A stretch of DNA of 64,000 nucleotides from assembly GCA_009746045.1 (NCBI GenBank), contig RPFO01000644.1, forward strand, positions 253,501 to 317,500, in the 5' to 3' direction. Source of the stretch: Mesostigma viride (Eukaryota > Streptophyta > Mesostigmatophyceae > Mesostigmatales > Mesostigmataceae). Shown one piece after another: positions 9,801 through 20,412 of this stretch. The number at the start of each line of letters is the position of its first letter. Positions within the stretch are counted from its first letter, which is position 1. The notes beneath the pieces were generated by a model. That model made no database searches. It had not been told where the DNA came from and worked only from the letters and a program-made list of their open reading frames with translations. A program made the position numbers and the translations under genes.

Positions 9801-12800
9801 CCGCTGCCACCTGACTGCCCAGTGCGGCGGTTCGGCCGCCTCCAGTTCCACTTCCTCGACTCTGTGCTATGTGGCGTCTGGCATCCCGAGGTACGTCCCC
9901 GCCCACGGGGCCCCCAAGCAGCCTGCTTTCGTTGTCTTGGGCGTCTGTTATACTGGGTTGTAGGTGGCGATCGCTGTACTGGGCGATACAGAACCTTTGG
10001 GCCTATTTGTTATACTGGGTTGTAGGTGGCGATCGCTGTACTGGGCGATACAGAACCTTTGGGCCTATTTGTTATACTGGGTTGTAGGTGGCGATCGCTG
10101 TACTGGGCGATACAGAACCTTTGGGCCTCCACCGTTCCCCGTACTCGCTAGCTCGTGGCCCGCAGAAGAGTGGCTGTCATTGGAGTTGAAAGCGTGCGCT
10201 TCTCGTGCGCACTTGCTTCTATCTTTCGGCCGAGCCTCGCGCTTCAGCAACCCCATGTGCCTCATCAAGGTGAGAGGATAGCCCCCTTGGGATGATATGG
10301 ACGATGTGCTACGGCTTTGCTAGGCAGCCCCCTTTTCAGGCGTTGTGTCCCTGACCCTCGGTGGCCCCTCCCTCCCTGGATCCCCCGTGTTGGATCCCTC
10401 CACATCCTCCCTGTATTCCATCCTGTCATCCACTCGGCCCACGAATCCGTCTTACCCTCCAGAGGCACACGCGGCCCACCAAGTGCACCTTGTTTACCCC
10501 CCTCCCTGCGCAATCGGCCCACAAATCGCGCCTAATGTCCTCTCCCCCCCCCCCCCCCCCAGGATGGTCTGCTGCTGTGCCCCGGTGAGGACTACGAGGT
10601 GGCGGCGGACGAGAGCCTGGTTGTGCTGGCGGAGGACAATGATCGCATCACGCTCATGGACCAGCCGCGCGCCGTGTGGACGGCGCAGGATGATGCTTGG
10701 TGGGCTGATATGTGCCGCTGGTCGTGGACTAGTCCTATAGACTGTTGCGGACCTGGTGGGGGCAGATTGCACAGAGCAGCTTGCGCTTTGATGACTCTTG
10801 TGTATCACCAAGTCTGGCTGGGTTCCCGTGCCTGCAGCATCGTGGCTAAGGAGGAGGATTGTGACGGGCATAACCACAGTGAGCGCTTGTTGTGTTTCTT
10901 CACTGCTTTCCCGGCATGCCAGCTGCCAACGCTGATTGTTGTGCCTAGTTAGTAGACAGGGTTCTGTGGTTCCCTGGAGGTTCCCTTTCACGGGTACTTA
11001 ATTCGCTGGTTTACAAATGTCTCACATTTTGAAATATTATCGTCTCGCATTCGTGCGTGTGCATGGGCAAGCATGCACGTTTGTGCATGTTTGTGCGTGC
11101 ATCCACAAGTACACAACCACACAACACATGTGTGATGCTGCCACCGACACAAAGCACATGCATCAGGCATCATGCTACCACACCCACGCTGCCCATGCAT
11201 TATGCTACCAATCCACACATAACATGCGTTTTGCTGCCATGATCGCTCGACACGTGCGTTATGCTACCAATCCACACATCTCATGCCTTCTGCTACACAA
11301 CCTCACAGCTCATGCATCACGCTGCCGCATCCACACCCCATGCATGGCTCGGTCGCCATGCGACCGCATCACACGACACATGTGTGCTGCCAGGTTCGAG
11401 CGGCGTCGCGCGCAGCAGATGTCCACGGGCCCGATATGGGCCCACCTACGCAACATGCTGGTGTCCGAGATGCAGAAGGCGGGCCAGTGCCGTGTGCAAG
11501 TGCGCTCGCCCACGTCAAATGGCGCCGGGGCGATGACGGCCGCTGGTGCCTCCATCAGCGCGCCACCCGCGACCAACTTAATGGTTGATCGCATGAGGCT
11601 TCCGGCGACAGACGGGGCCCAGGGAGGTGTATCAGGGACCAGCACGGATGCTTCTCCCATGGGGGAGGGGGGTGGCCCGACGACCAAGAAATCGGCTGTG
11701 CGAGGGCAGCTCGGGATGCGGCGGTCGGGGCGTGTAAAGACCCGGTCGGCACCCCCCCTGCAGGGCAAGCTGCGGCACTGGGCGGTGGTCATCGAGGAAA
11801 CCAGCCCCGAGGAGCAGAGGGATGCACTGCTCATGAATGGCACCAGCGAGGACGCCCCACCCACCGACACAAGCAAGGCCACGGGGTCTGCACTGCCGGC
11901 GTCCCATCGCAGCCGATGTATCCGCGACCTGGGTGACGACCTGCGGTTGCTGCTGAGGCTGTTGGAGGCGATGGCGGGAACCACCGCCAGCATGTCACAA
12001 TCCAAGGGGGCAGCGGCCGCCAGCATGTCACCACCCAAGGAGACGGCAGCAGCAAGCCCAGCGGGCATAGGGGCGCCATCCCCCAACCATGCGGCACGTG
12101 CCGGGCGTGAGGCCGATGCTGTGGTGTCAGGTGATGGCAGCCCCGCGCCTTCCTATGTGGGTGGGAGGCATCCATCAGGGATGTCATGGAGCAATGCCGC
12201 TGCTGGCAACCGCGCCGCTGTAGTGGACAGGCTTTTGGAGGACGGTGCCACCAGCACCATGTCCACCGCCACCGTCGCGGCTTCCCTCGCCATGGCCGAC
12301 AAGTGGTCGCCAGCAGCGGCAGTGGAAGAGAGGGGCCCGGGGGAGCCGGAGCTCAGGGGCAGGCAGGGGGCAGGGTGGTCCCTGGCGGCGGGCGATGAGG
12401 TGTCGGAGAGCCAGGACTGGCCCATGTTGTGTGACGAGCTGCTGAGCCTGGAGACGGTGGCGACTGCGGGCGACCATGACAATGCATCGTCGCATGATCA
12501 TGCCTCTTCGCGTGAGAGCGGCTCTGCGTTGCAATCCAGTTCAAATGGATACAGGCCCATCCTAGAAGGTCGCAGGGTTGACGACCACGTTGAGGGCCAT
12601 GGTGCGGCCGTTAGTGGTCTTACAAATGGCAGCGTTGGGACTGCGGTCGCATCCATCCGCGACGGTGGCCCCGTGGCAGAGGCGGCGGAGGGTCCACAGG
12701 CCCACTGGCCCATTCGCGTGGATGAAACCAGCGCATGGCCCTCGGTGGGATCCCCTGGCACTGGTAGATCCGCTGTCCATGGCGCCGCTGTGCCGTTGGG

Positions 12801-15785
12801 CAGCATACCCGGTGACATGCGCGGGCACAGCACTGTCAACGGTGTGCCTTCGGCGGACAGGGGCGGTGCTGCCCCGGAGGCACAAAGACAAGCGCATAGT
12901 GAGGGAGCGTCAATGGTCCGCAAGAGTGGAGGGGATGGGGGGGGTCGCGATGGTTGGGGGCAGGAAGTGACACGGGAAGGATCCAGTTTGCCGTTTGCTC
13001 GAGTGGGCGCCAGCACTTCTGCTGGCACACCGCAGGAGGCACTCGAGGGCAGCAGTGGAGTGGCGTTGGCGGGGCGGCCGCCCACAGCAAAGGAGTGCCT
13101 GTGGGACATCAGCCCCAGCACCGACTTTGATGGTCTCACGCAGCTCATCACGGCGTGCCGCCAGATGGGCCGCTGCCGATCCTGCCCCTCCCCCGGCGAC
13201 AGCCACCGCGCGGCACAGATCATCCGCGATACCATGACTCATGCGGACCGCCGCGCGTTGCTCGCGCTGCTGGACGACGCGGGGGCCAGCGGCGCCTCGG
13301 TGCTGGAGGAGTGGCGGGTGGACGGGGGCGGGGGCGGCGGTGCTGCATCCCCCGCGTGGGAGCTCCCCCAGAAGGTGCTCATCTGCGGCTGGCCCAACGA
13401 TGTGGAGACCATCATCCTCTCGCTCGACCGGTACCTGGCGCCGGGGTCCGAGGTCACCTTCATGAGCCCGGCGGGCGTACGCGCGGCGGCGGCCCGCCTA
13501 CAGGAGCGCAGCCACCTGGTAAGCGCGCGGCCGAAGAAGGTGCGCGTCAACTACGTGTCGGGCGACCCGCTGCGGCGCGTGGACTTGGAGCGCGTGCGCG
13601 TGGAGGAGTACGCCGCCGTGCTGGTCACGTGGGATACTCTGGTTGGCGCCGAGCCCAGCCTCGCAGGGGGCGCTGCCGTGGTGAGTGTTGTGGGTGGGTC
13701 GGCGTGTTGCGAATGCCGCTGTGGTGCTTGTCTATGCTGGGTGCACGTAATTCAGGGATTCGCGCCACGCACGATATCCATGGCCTGTGGGATGCCTCTT
13801 CCTTTGCGGTCAACCCCTCCGCGGCCCCTTTCCTAGATGCCCCTCGCAAGGCCCTTTTTCCCAAGCCATGGCGCGGCCTTGTGTCAGGAACAAGGCAAAC
13901 GTTTTCCGCTGTTTTGGACACGTCGCACCTGTCCTTGTGGCATGTTTCGATCCCCCATGCGCGCTGGCGGCAACATGCCACTCTGGTCTGCGTGCGACAT
14001 GGCACGCATGTCATGATGCGTGGCCGCCGTTGCATGCCATGGGGGCAGGATACATCAGGGGGGGCATCGCCATCAGGGGGGGGACGTGGATGACATCACC
14101 GGTGTCATTTGATCCGCAGACAAGCGGACTGGCCGCACGCTGTGGCTTGATATACCCAACGTGCCCTAGTGTTACCGTTAAGTGCATCGCCTGCATACAG
14201 GGCCACTCGCGGGAGAGACGCCAGCACCTACCATGTAGCCTATTTCCCGTGCCCCCCTTGTATCTTGCTTGGCTCGCACAGAGGCCTTGTCTCCCACCCC
14301 CCCATCATGCCCAGTGTTGTGTGCCCCTCACCCACACGCGGCTTCATCACCAACGTGCCTCGTACCTTTGGTTACCCGCCCCATCCCCTGACCCCCCACG
14401 CCCACCCCCAGCCGGACATCAACGCGGCGGACACCAACACCATCTTTGTGGGCACGCTCATCAAGCACATCCAGCGGGTGCGTGGCGGCGGGCGCCCGCA
14501 CGTGATGGTCAACGAGCTGCTGGGCTCCCGAACAAAGATGGTGGCCGCGCTGGCGGACGTGGACCATGGCGGGTCGTTTGTGTTCCTCAACGAGCTGACC
14601 AGCATGGCGCTGGCCATGGCCGCCGAGGACGCGCGCTCTCGCGACGTGATGCGGTGAGAGGGGCACCCTGGTCGGACACAAGTGGGGTGTACAAAATGAC
14701 TACTACGCACGCACTCTTATATCGTTGTGCCCCAAGTGCAGCATATGGAGCTGGTGTATCTACTAGTATATAGTTTGTGATTTCTGCCGGCAGCCTGCTT
14801 ATTTACTCATCGGACTTTTCCGGTCCTGGGCACTTTCTAGTTTTAGTTCGTTTGTTCTGTCTTGCATTTCAATTCTGTTACCTGTCTCATTTCCTCAACT
14901 TATCATTTTTAATGAATATATACGAAAGAGTTTGTGTGGCTGGCCACAGTCAACTCCTGTCCCTGCTCGTTTTGTTAGTTACGTGCTAACTACGCTGGCT
15001 GGGTGGGACTGCACCAAGGTGGACCAGTCACATGCTTTTGGGGCGGTGCTCTGTTGCAGGAGGCAGAGGCATCAGATGTCATGCACATTGCATGCAGGTG
15101 CGTGTGTGTGGTGTACTCGGTGGCGACGGGAACATGTTCTGCGACTCCGCTTTTTGCTGATCACAGCAGGTCTTTTGGACATGGCTGCTCCAAATCCATC
15201 TTCATGCCATTTCAATGATGTCATATTCATAGGTGATGTTGCTCCATGCGACGCGCAGCTGACATCATGGTTGTCCTGCCACAAGTGCACCGACACATCG
15301 CCTGTTTGTTATTGGCTATCGGCCCACAGTCGTCCTCATCTGAACTGCGGCCTCGCGTGACTAGCGCCGGGAGAATAGTGGACGCCAGGACCGTAGGAGA
15401 TAACATACTACTAGTAGTGACGGCTAGTGCAAGGTAACGTAATTGACGTGGGTGCTAGCTGTTTTCATTCGAAGAACTCTATTCGCTCCCTCCTGACGTG
15501 CCACCCTCTTTACGAGCTGGCTGCCCTGGCATGCATGATTGCCACCTCAGCTGCCTGTTTGAGCAGGGCCAGTCCGAGCTCTACTTGCAGCTGGCGGTGC
15601 CCCGCTACGCCGATGATGGGGAGATGGCCTGCTTTCTCCAGATTCAGAAGAGGGCCGGGCTGGGGGGTGAAATCCTACTGGGCTACTGGCCGGAAGGGAA
15701 GCCGGTCTCAGTCAACCCTGCCGACAAATTGACCCCCATCAAGTGGTCCCTGGGTGATCGCCTGATCCTGTTGTCAACGGAATAA
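6865..15785 (+). CDS. CASTOR/POLLUX-type ion channel, about ten exons
   Basis: Ion channel of the plant CASTOR/POLLUX(DMI1)/PEC family: membrane pore followed by two RCK-type NAD-like domains. Exons read as 6865-7515, 7844-8125, 8611-8960, 9677-9890, one ending 10269 (start uncertain), 10563-10699, 11394-13680, 14412-14645 (or 14653), 15060-15097 and 15551-15785; phases agree apart from the uncertain exons. The N-terminus is Arg/Ala/Pro-rich, like a plastid or other targeting sequence. One membrane segment lies at residues about 152-175. The filter region IVDAGSAQ is near 190, and a second segment spans the exon 1/2 junction, ending GFVGLTAEAISARIDEL. The first RCK shows VILGYNSKLFPLINEL, LICRQGDPQLAADL and SVIILAADNIY; the second shows KVLICGWPND and FVFLNELTSMALAMAAEDA. 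The end (VNPADKL...KWSLGDRLILLSTE) fits the family C-terminus. Exon 7 carries a roughly 640-residue low-complexity insert. The start is the first ATG in frame; exons 5, 8 and 9 need transcript data. Confidence 0.85.
7501..7695 (+). repeat. Exon-1 end/donor minisatellite with in-phase splice sites
   Basis: The end of exon 1 (TTCCTCTGCCTGCTG, residues FLCLL) with its GTGAGTGC donor is repeated in five diverged units. Donors are at 7516, 7558, 7603 and 7681; a degenerate one (GTGTGC) lies between the last two. Distances are 42, 45 and 78 bases, all multiples of three, and the frame stays open through the array. Use of any donor therefore keeps the downstream reading frame and lengthens the hydrophobic segment before the second pore helix. 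Confidence 0.9.
8944..9090 (+). repeat. Duplicated exon-3 end and donor in intron 3
   Basis: The exon 3 end AGAGCAGCCACTGGAC|GTACGTTGATG (donor 8961) recurs as AGAGCAGCCACTGGAG|GTATGTTGATG (donor 9032), and in weaker form near 9068 as AGTCACTGGACGCACGTGGG. A GT dinucleotide run and G-rich DNA separate the copies. The second donor is 71 bases downstream and so out of phase with the first. Confidence 0.75.
9946..10127 (+). repeat. 62-bp tandem repeat, three near-identical copies, at the exon 4/5 boundary
   Basis: Three copies starting at 9946, 10008 and 10070, each containing GGTGGCGATCGCTGTACTGG and GATACAGAACCTTTGGG. Each unit carries AG acceptor-like sites (TTGTAG|GTGG and ATACAG|AACC). A 62-base unit shifts frame at each copy, so only some acceptors keep the frame of exon 5, which ends at 10269. 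That is why the start of exon 5 cannot be fixed from sequence alone. Confidence 0.9.
11120..11345 (+). repeat. Imperfect CA-rich tandem repeats in intron 6
   Basis: Diverged units built on CATGC(A/G)TTATGCTACCAATCC and ACACAT, repeated several times before the acceptor TGCCAG at 11388-11393. The units contain no recognisable coding domain, although the frame happens to stay open into exon 7. Confidence 0.6.
11510..13100 (+). other. Low-complexity insert within channel exon 7
   Basis: Roughly from the codons after CRVQVRSP to those before KECLWDISPS, exon 7 encodes a Gly/Ala/Ser-rich, probably disordered region with no domain I recognise. Plant family members pass from the first to the second RCK domain with a much shorter linker. 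The region is a single open frame of about 1.6 kb with coding-like GC-rich third positions, so I read it as exon and not as a retained intron. It contains duplicated phrases such as TTASMSQSKG/AAASMSPPKE, which suggests growth by tandem duplication. Confidence 0.65.
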
Positions 15786-16397
15786 GCCGAGATTACTGGA
15801 ATCTTCTGCTGCGCTCAAAGTCTGACGCCCGCTCGGCAAGCTAGCAGCTATGAAACAGTAATAGAACATGCCACACCCTTGGCCCCTGCTGCACTTTTGT
15901 GATGCTGTGTTCACTGTGTACAAGTTGGAGTCATGCTGCATTTTATGATCTGCTCGGGCCAAAAGTTTTCACGCGGAGCAAGGCATGTGGGCATTTGCAT
16001 GCCCTTGGATGTAACATAATTGCATGGCCCAGGCAACATATCACATTTGAAACTCTCTGGCGGTTCACTGCTGAATGTACTTATCTACTTCATGGAGCGC
16101 TGTCGCCTTACAAGCAGACACATACTGCAGGCATAGTTGTCTCACTCAACATACTGCGAGCGAGAGGGATACCTCCCATGGGATATGTTACGACTCATTG
16201 ATGGGATAGATGCCGCCGAGCTAGGAGTTTGTCTTGCAGGCAGGGGCAGGAAAGGACCAGCCTGCCCGATTGAAACATGGTAATGCATGTAAATGTACAT
16301 TTGCAATTAAATTATAGTAAATTATAACACGACTCCGTTGGGAAACCATGCAGCGCGTATTCCATTGCTGATGGGTGGGGGTGAGCGGAGCCGCGAA
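15786..16397. other. 3' flank of the channel gene
   Basis: No gene seen. A TGTAA motif at 16010-16014, about 225 bases after the stop codon, matches the polyadenylation signal used by many green algae and is a reasonable candidate. The rest has only short open frames. Confidence 0.4.
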
Positions 16398-17651
16398 AAC
16401 TAACTAAGCTAACTCTAAGCTAATCTAATCTAAGGTACAAAAATCCTAGCTACTCTACTCAGCAAAGCGCCCCTTCCTCCTGGGGGGGGGGGGCTTGCCC
16501 ACAGGGGCTGGGGTGTACGTGGGCCTGGACCGAATGGTCTGCCACCTCTTCTAGTCCTGCATAGCAGTCCAAGCAAGAGAGAGGGAGGAAATGCGGCGTA
16601 CGTTCAAACTGGGCTCCGGGACCACTAGGTCGGCCAGCAACTGATCTGTATATAGGTCATGCCAGGTCTACCGGCCCTGCGGGGCTTGTACTAATTGGGG
16701 CCAGGCCAGGTCAGGATATGCCGCCCTGGCTGGCCAACCCGCTGGGGGCCGGCCAGACCGAGGGCGGCTGTACGTCAACCTGACTGGTTTGAGCAAGATG
16801 TCCTACAAATGCTATTCTACGCTGCCTAATCTCATCCGAAATACGGGGCATACCCTTATACAAAGACTCTCGCGACCTATGCATGCGTGGAAATTGAACC
16901 CTACGCACAGGAGCTGTCGGAGCATCCTGTATACCATGTGCCGTTTAGCACGGTCCGGGTCGACCAGCTTGTCTGTGAGTGTCCATGCCTCGGCGCCATA
17001 TGTGAGCACCGTGAAGATCTTGCGCTTGCGGTCCTCACCCAAGGTCCGGATCCTTCGAGTGCAAGTACTTAGGTGTTGCATGAGCGAGCGGAGCCTGGCG
17101 GCCCAGGCAAGCTAGGTCGATGCGGGTGTCCACATCGTCAGCAGTGTCAGGGAATATGCTCCGGCCCAGCAGTTTGAAGCGATCGCGGAACGGGACCTCA
17201 GACTCGTCTAGCAGCCGCGGGAGCGGCGGGCTACTTGGTGGTACAGTAGCACTGGAATCACCATCGCCTCGGTTTTGACGCTAATCTCCAGCCCTAGGTA
17301 CCTCCCACGCCTCCAAGCCCAGACAGTCCAGCCAGGTCTGAAGTGCTCGGGGAGGCCGGGCAATCGATGAGGCCGGGTCATATCATCCGCATAAATCAGG
17401 TCGGAGAGGCGATAGACAGGGCCACCGCCTCCCTCACTGCGGTAGTGAAAGACGTCCAAGCCGGGCTCAAACCCCTTATTAATGGCGGTGCCCAAAGCGC
17501 GCACGTATATAATATGTATATAAACTGACGCCAACGTCTTTCGGTAGCGCTTACTACCTGGGCTATGGCTGACATCTTGCGTGGGCTGACTTTGCGGCGC
17601 AGCACGGTTATTAGGCTGTTTTACTTCATTCTGCGGTGTGGAGTGTCCCAT
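16398..17651 (-). pseudogene. Decayed non-LTR (LINE) reverse transcriptase, 3' part
   Basis: Reading the minus strand from 17651 downwards gives the RT palm motif IYADD in the context LSDLIYADDMTRP, followed by LGLEISVKTEAMVI. After frame breaks come the typical post-RT segments LTYGAEAWTLTDK and RMLRQLL, then GMPRISDEIRQRRIAFVGH. These are the marks of the C-terminal half of an endonuclease/RT LINE polyprotein. Several frameshifts separate the pieces, so it cannot encode a protein. At its 3' side (16398-16435) the minus strand shows repeated TTAG-type steps, like the simple-repeat tail of some LINEs. The 5' part is missing. Confidence 0.75.
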
Positions 17652-17704
17652 GCCGGCTAGTTGTAGTTATTTGGTCGTGGTATCTCTTGTTTGCATTGGC
17701 TTTG
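17607..17704 (+). repeat. Copy 1 of a dispersed repeat, interrupted by the LTR element
   Basis: The segment with CGGTTATTAGG...TTTTACTTCATT and ATTTGGTCGTGGTATCTCTTG, ending GGCTTTG, is the left half of a dispersed repeat. Its right half resumes at 27062 (CTTTGTTTATGGTTAATTGGGTG). An uninterrupted relative lies at 30819-30960 and a reverse-strand fragment at about 31949-32000. Confidence 0.8.
17700..17704. other. 5-bp target site duplication, left copy (CTTTG)
   Basis: CTTTG immediately precedes the TGTAAC start of the 5' LTR and recurs at 27062-27066 immediately after the TTACA end of the 3' LTR. Five bases is usual for Ty3/gypsy integrases. Confidence 0.95.
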
Positions 17705-18408
17705 TGTAACAACCAAATGTTACATCCAAAGTTTTCCTACTGATTTATCTGATTATGAGTTCTTTAGGACAATTATTTGGGAAGTTAGGAGGCTGCGACG
17801 TCTGATAGATAGTGTGCCTGCTGAGATCTGCAGATATTATTGTTCTACCCTCATTGGTCGTGGCCTGATCCACGTAGGGTACTTTGCATGGTTGTGTTCA
17901 GTCAGTCATAGATTCTCATTAATACCGTTGCACCTGGTGGATCTGGTTCCAGGTCATGGAGATTCTGTATGTGCTGGCTTTGTGTTGTGTTGAAGATTTG
18001 GAAGCTACGATCTTATCTTGAGTGATTCTCACTTTTGATTGGTCCTTCCGAGTTAGGGCTGAGCCGACCCTGCGTGCATGATGATTTTTATCCAGTTTGT
18101 GGCGGCTGGAAACGTGTGCGTGTAAGAAAGCTAAAGCTATGGTGTAATTCAAGGGATTCCTTGTTTCATCAATCAAACAACCCTCGCTAAAAGTCAACTA
18201 TAACTTCAACAGATAGTCGACTTGGATATAACATTGTCTGTTGTGTCTAACAAGGGTGGGGACTCATTCCCTTAACTGTTGAAGATCCATCTTCATTGCT
18301 TCTCTGGACGTGAAGTTATCTGTCGCGACTCCAACCCAGGTATAAAGATCTTTTCACATCAATGTTGAAACTGAGGCTGTTGCAAACACAACATTTTTAG
18401 TCGTTACA
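17705..18408 (+). repeat. 5' LTR
   Basis: 704 bp, beginning TGTAAC and ending GTTACA. It appears identical to the 3' LTR at 26358-27061; both also give the same incidental translation in both orientations. A TATAAA at 18341-18346 is the likely promoter core. Confidence 0.95.
18341..18346 (+). promoter_or_regulatory. TATA box in the 5' LTR
   Basis: TATAAA in the context CCAGGTATAAAGATC, 62 bases before the LTR end. This is a position consistent with transcription starting within the LTR. The same motif lies in the 3' LTR at about 26994-26999. Confidence 0.55.
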
Positions 18409-18409
18409 T

Positions 18410-18421
18410 TGGTATCGGAGG
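18410..18421 (+). other. Primer binding site, initiator tRNA-Met type
   Basis: TGGTATCGGAGG begins two bases after the LTR. Plant retrotransposons primed by initiator tRNA-Met typically have TGGTATCAGAGC here. The eighth base (G for A) and the last base differ from that consensus, which may simply reflect the host tRNA sequence. Confidence 0.75.
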
Positions 18422-18629
18422 TTTCTACCTCGGTGTTGGTTGTCTTGATAGTATTAGTTCACGGTTAACAATGGAATTCTTGCCTGACCCAGAGAGGGTA
18501 CGTTATGCTGTGTGTTCGGACAGTTTTTAGAGTGTGACTCATCCTTATGTGACAGTCTTGCTCTGAGAGCTGCTTTGAGCTACAAGTCTCTAACGTTTCC
18601 CCAGTCCGGCATGCGCGACCCATGGAGTG

Positions 18630-20412
18630 ATGAGTAACCCGGAGACACAACCACCGTTATCAAGTAAGAGAGTTGAAGATGCAACCACATCTTTAGCAGC
18701 TCAACGGACGACCGGTGATGAAAGGGTTTCATCATCTACTCCCAGACGTCAACTATTTGGAGATACCACCTTAATGTCTGCTTCCCGCAGATATTCGCTG
18801 TCGGTCGGCCCAAAGTTCTCCATCTTGCCCCTCGGTGTGCAACCAGGCGAGCCCTCCTTGCGTGGCACTGGTAGAGGTGGACCACGGTTCTCCAACGTGG
18901 AGGACACGCGTTCGCCAGCACCCGAATACGGTTCGGCTATTCGTTTTGGCTACAACACGGTGCCGGGGCGAGACGGCACTCGGCTAGCGGCTGACGAGCT
19001 GACAGCGGAGAAAATTCGATTACAACATGAACGTGAGGAAGCTGCGAGAGCTAGAAGTGTGGCGGAAGCGCTGGAGAAGAGTGTGGGTAGGACTATTGCG
19101 CGTGTGCAGCAACTTGAGTCGCAAGGGCAGGCGGGCGATGGAGAGTCTGTTTTCGTGGATCAACCGTCTCCAACACTGGGTATACGAAGGGTATATGCGG
19201 CTGACGCTCCTTTTGTTGATGAAGGGACAGATGCACAGGGGCATGAGCCTCCACGGCTCTCGGTGGCTGCGACATTGCCGGGAGTCAGAATGCACCACCG
19301 CCCCAGTGATGGAGCTCACGTCTTTGTATCCTCGTACTGTTCCTTTCCCAAGGTGGAGTCGGTAGACAAGCTATCGCTGACCAACCTTACCCATCGCAGC
19401 TTCGACCATTTCTCCACCAAGTTTCAGGATGTCTTCGCTATTCACTTCGCCAACTACGGGCCCAAGGCAGAGGAACGTCTCACGATGGACATCCAGAAGA
19501 GAATGGTTAGGCAGCGGATGAGTGACAGTGCCAGCGACCGTTTTGATGAGTTTTTGCGTTCTGTGGCTGGACGTGCGTGTACCGACCTCCCTCTCTCTAT
19601 TGGGCTTTCGCCGGTTTCTGTTACCCCAGGATCAGCTTCGCATGGATCGGGACGCACTGGCTAACTGTACGCAGGCTGGTTTGACGCTGCCACAGTTCGT
19701 GGAGCAATTCACCAACCTTAGAGCCAAGATTCCCCAATGCTCTGACGCAGAGGCGCTTCACAGACTCCTGCATGGCATGGCTCCCCACGTGCGACTGGAT
19801 GTGGACAAGCACTTCTCCCAGTTCGACTACGTGGACTGGCAATGGGACAAGGTGTTGTCTTATGTGCTCACCCTCTGTCGTGTGCCTGCTTTTTCTGTCA
19901 AGTGGGAGCCTGTGGCCACGCCAGTGCCACCCATCAAGAAGTCCCTGAACCAGCTGGATGACCTCCTGGGGGAGCTCAATGCCTTGGATCCCACCCAGGG
20001 TAACTGTTTTATCTGCAACCAGCCAGGTCACTTTGCACGGGACTGCCCTAGACGGGACCAGTTTCCCCCTGCCACGAGAGGACCTTTTGGCGCCTTACCA
20101 TCTCCCAGGCCACCCAGCCTTCCTCCTGGCGTTCCTGCTGGCGATCACCGGATGCAGCCAGGGTTCCAGCCCAACTTCCAGCCCTCTGGGAGGTTCCAGT
20201 CCCGCGCTCGACCCTTCAGCAGACAGGATAAGCGTAGGATGGTGAACGCTCTCATGCAGCTGCTGGCAGATGAGGAGGATGGGGGGACGAGGATGAGCCT
20301 CCAGCACCACCTGAGCAGCTTCCACCATCAAGCAGTGGAGCACTCCCAGACCCACCTGAGTCAAAAAACTAGTTGGGTCCCCAGGTCATCCTTCTGTCAT
20401 GGCCAGGTCTGA
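18630..20412 (+). CDS. gag: gag polyprotein, with an internal frame change
   Basis: Structural protein that packages the retrotransposon RNA. The first part (ATG 18630, open to 19664) has a disordered N-terminus and a coiled-coil-like stretch near AEKIRLQHEREEAARAR. It then enters the capsid-like region (HRSFDHFSTKFQDVFAIHF). The capsid region continues in the next frame from about 19520-19620 to 20412: QLRMDRDALANC, LTLPQFVEQFTNLR, and a CCHC zinc knuckle CFICNQPGHFARDC near 20008-20050. The two parts overlap between 19522 and 19664 and need a +1 shift to be joined. The last 14 bases overlap the pol ORF, again one frame on. Whether the internal shift is decay, sequencing error or recoding is not decidable here. 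Confidence 0.85.

Noticed and set aside
11310-12534. Long minus-strand open frames opposite channel exon 7
   Set aside because: They are shadows of the GC-rich coding strand; the plus strand carries the conserved RCK sequence at the end of the same exon.
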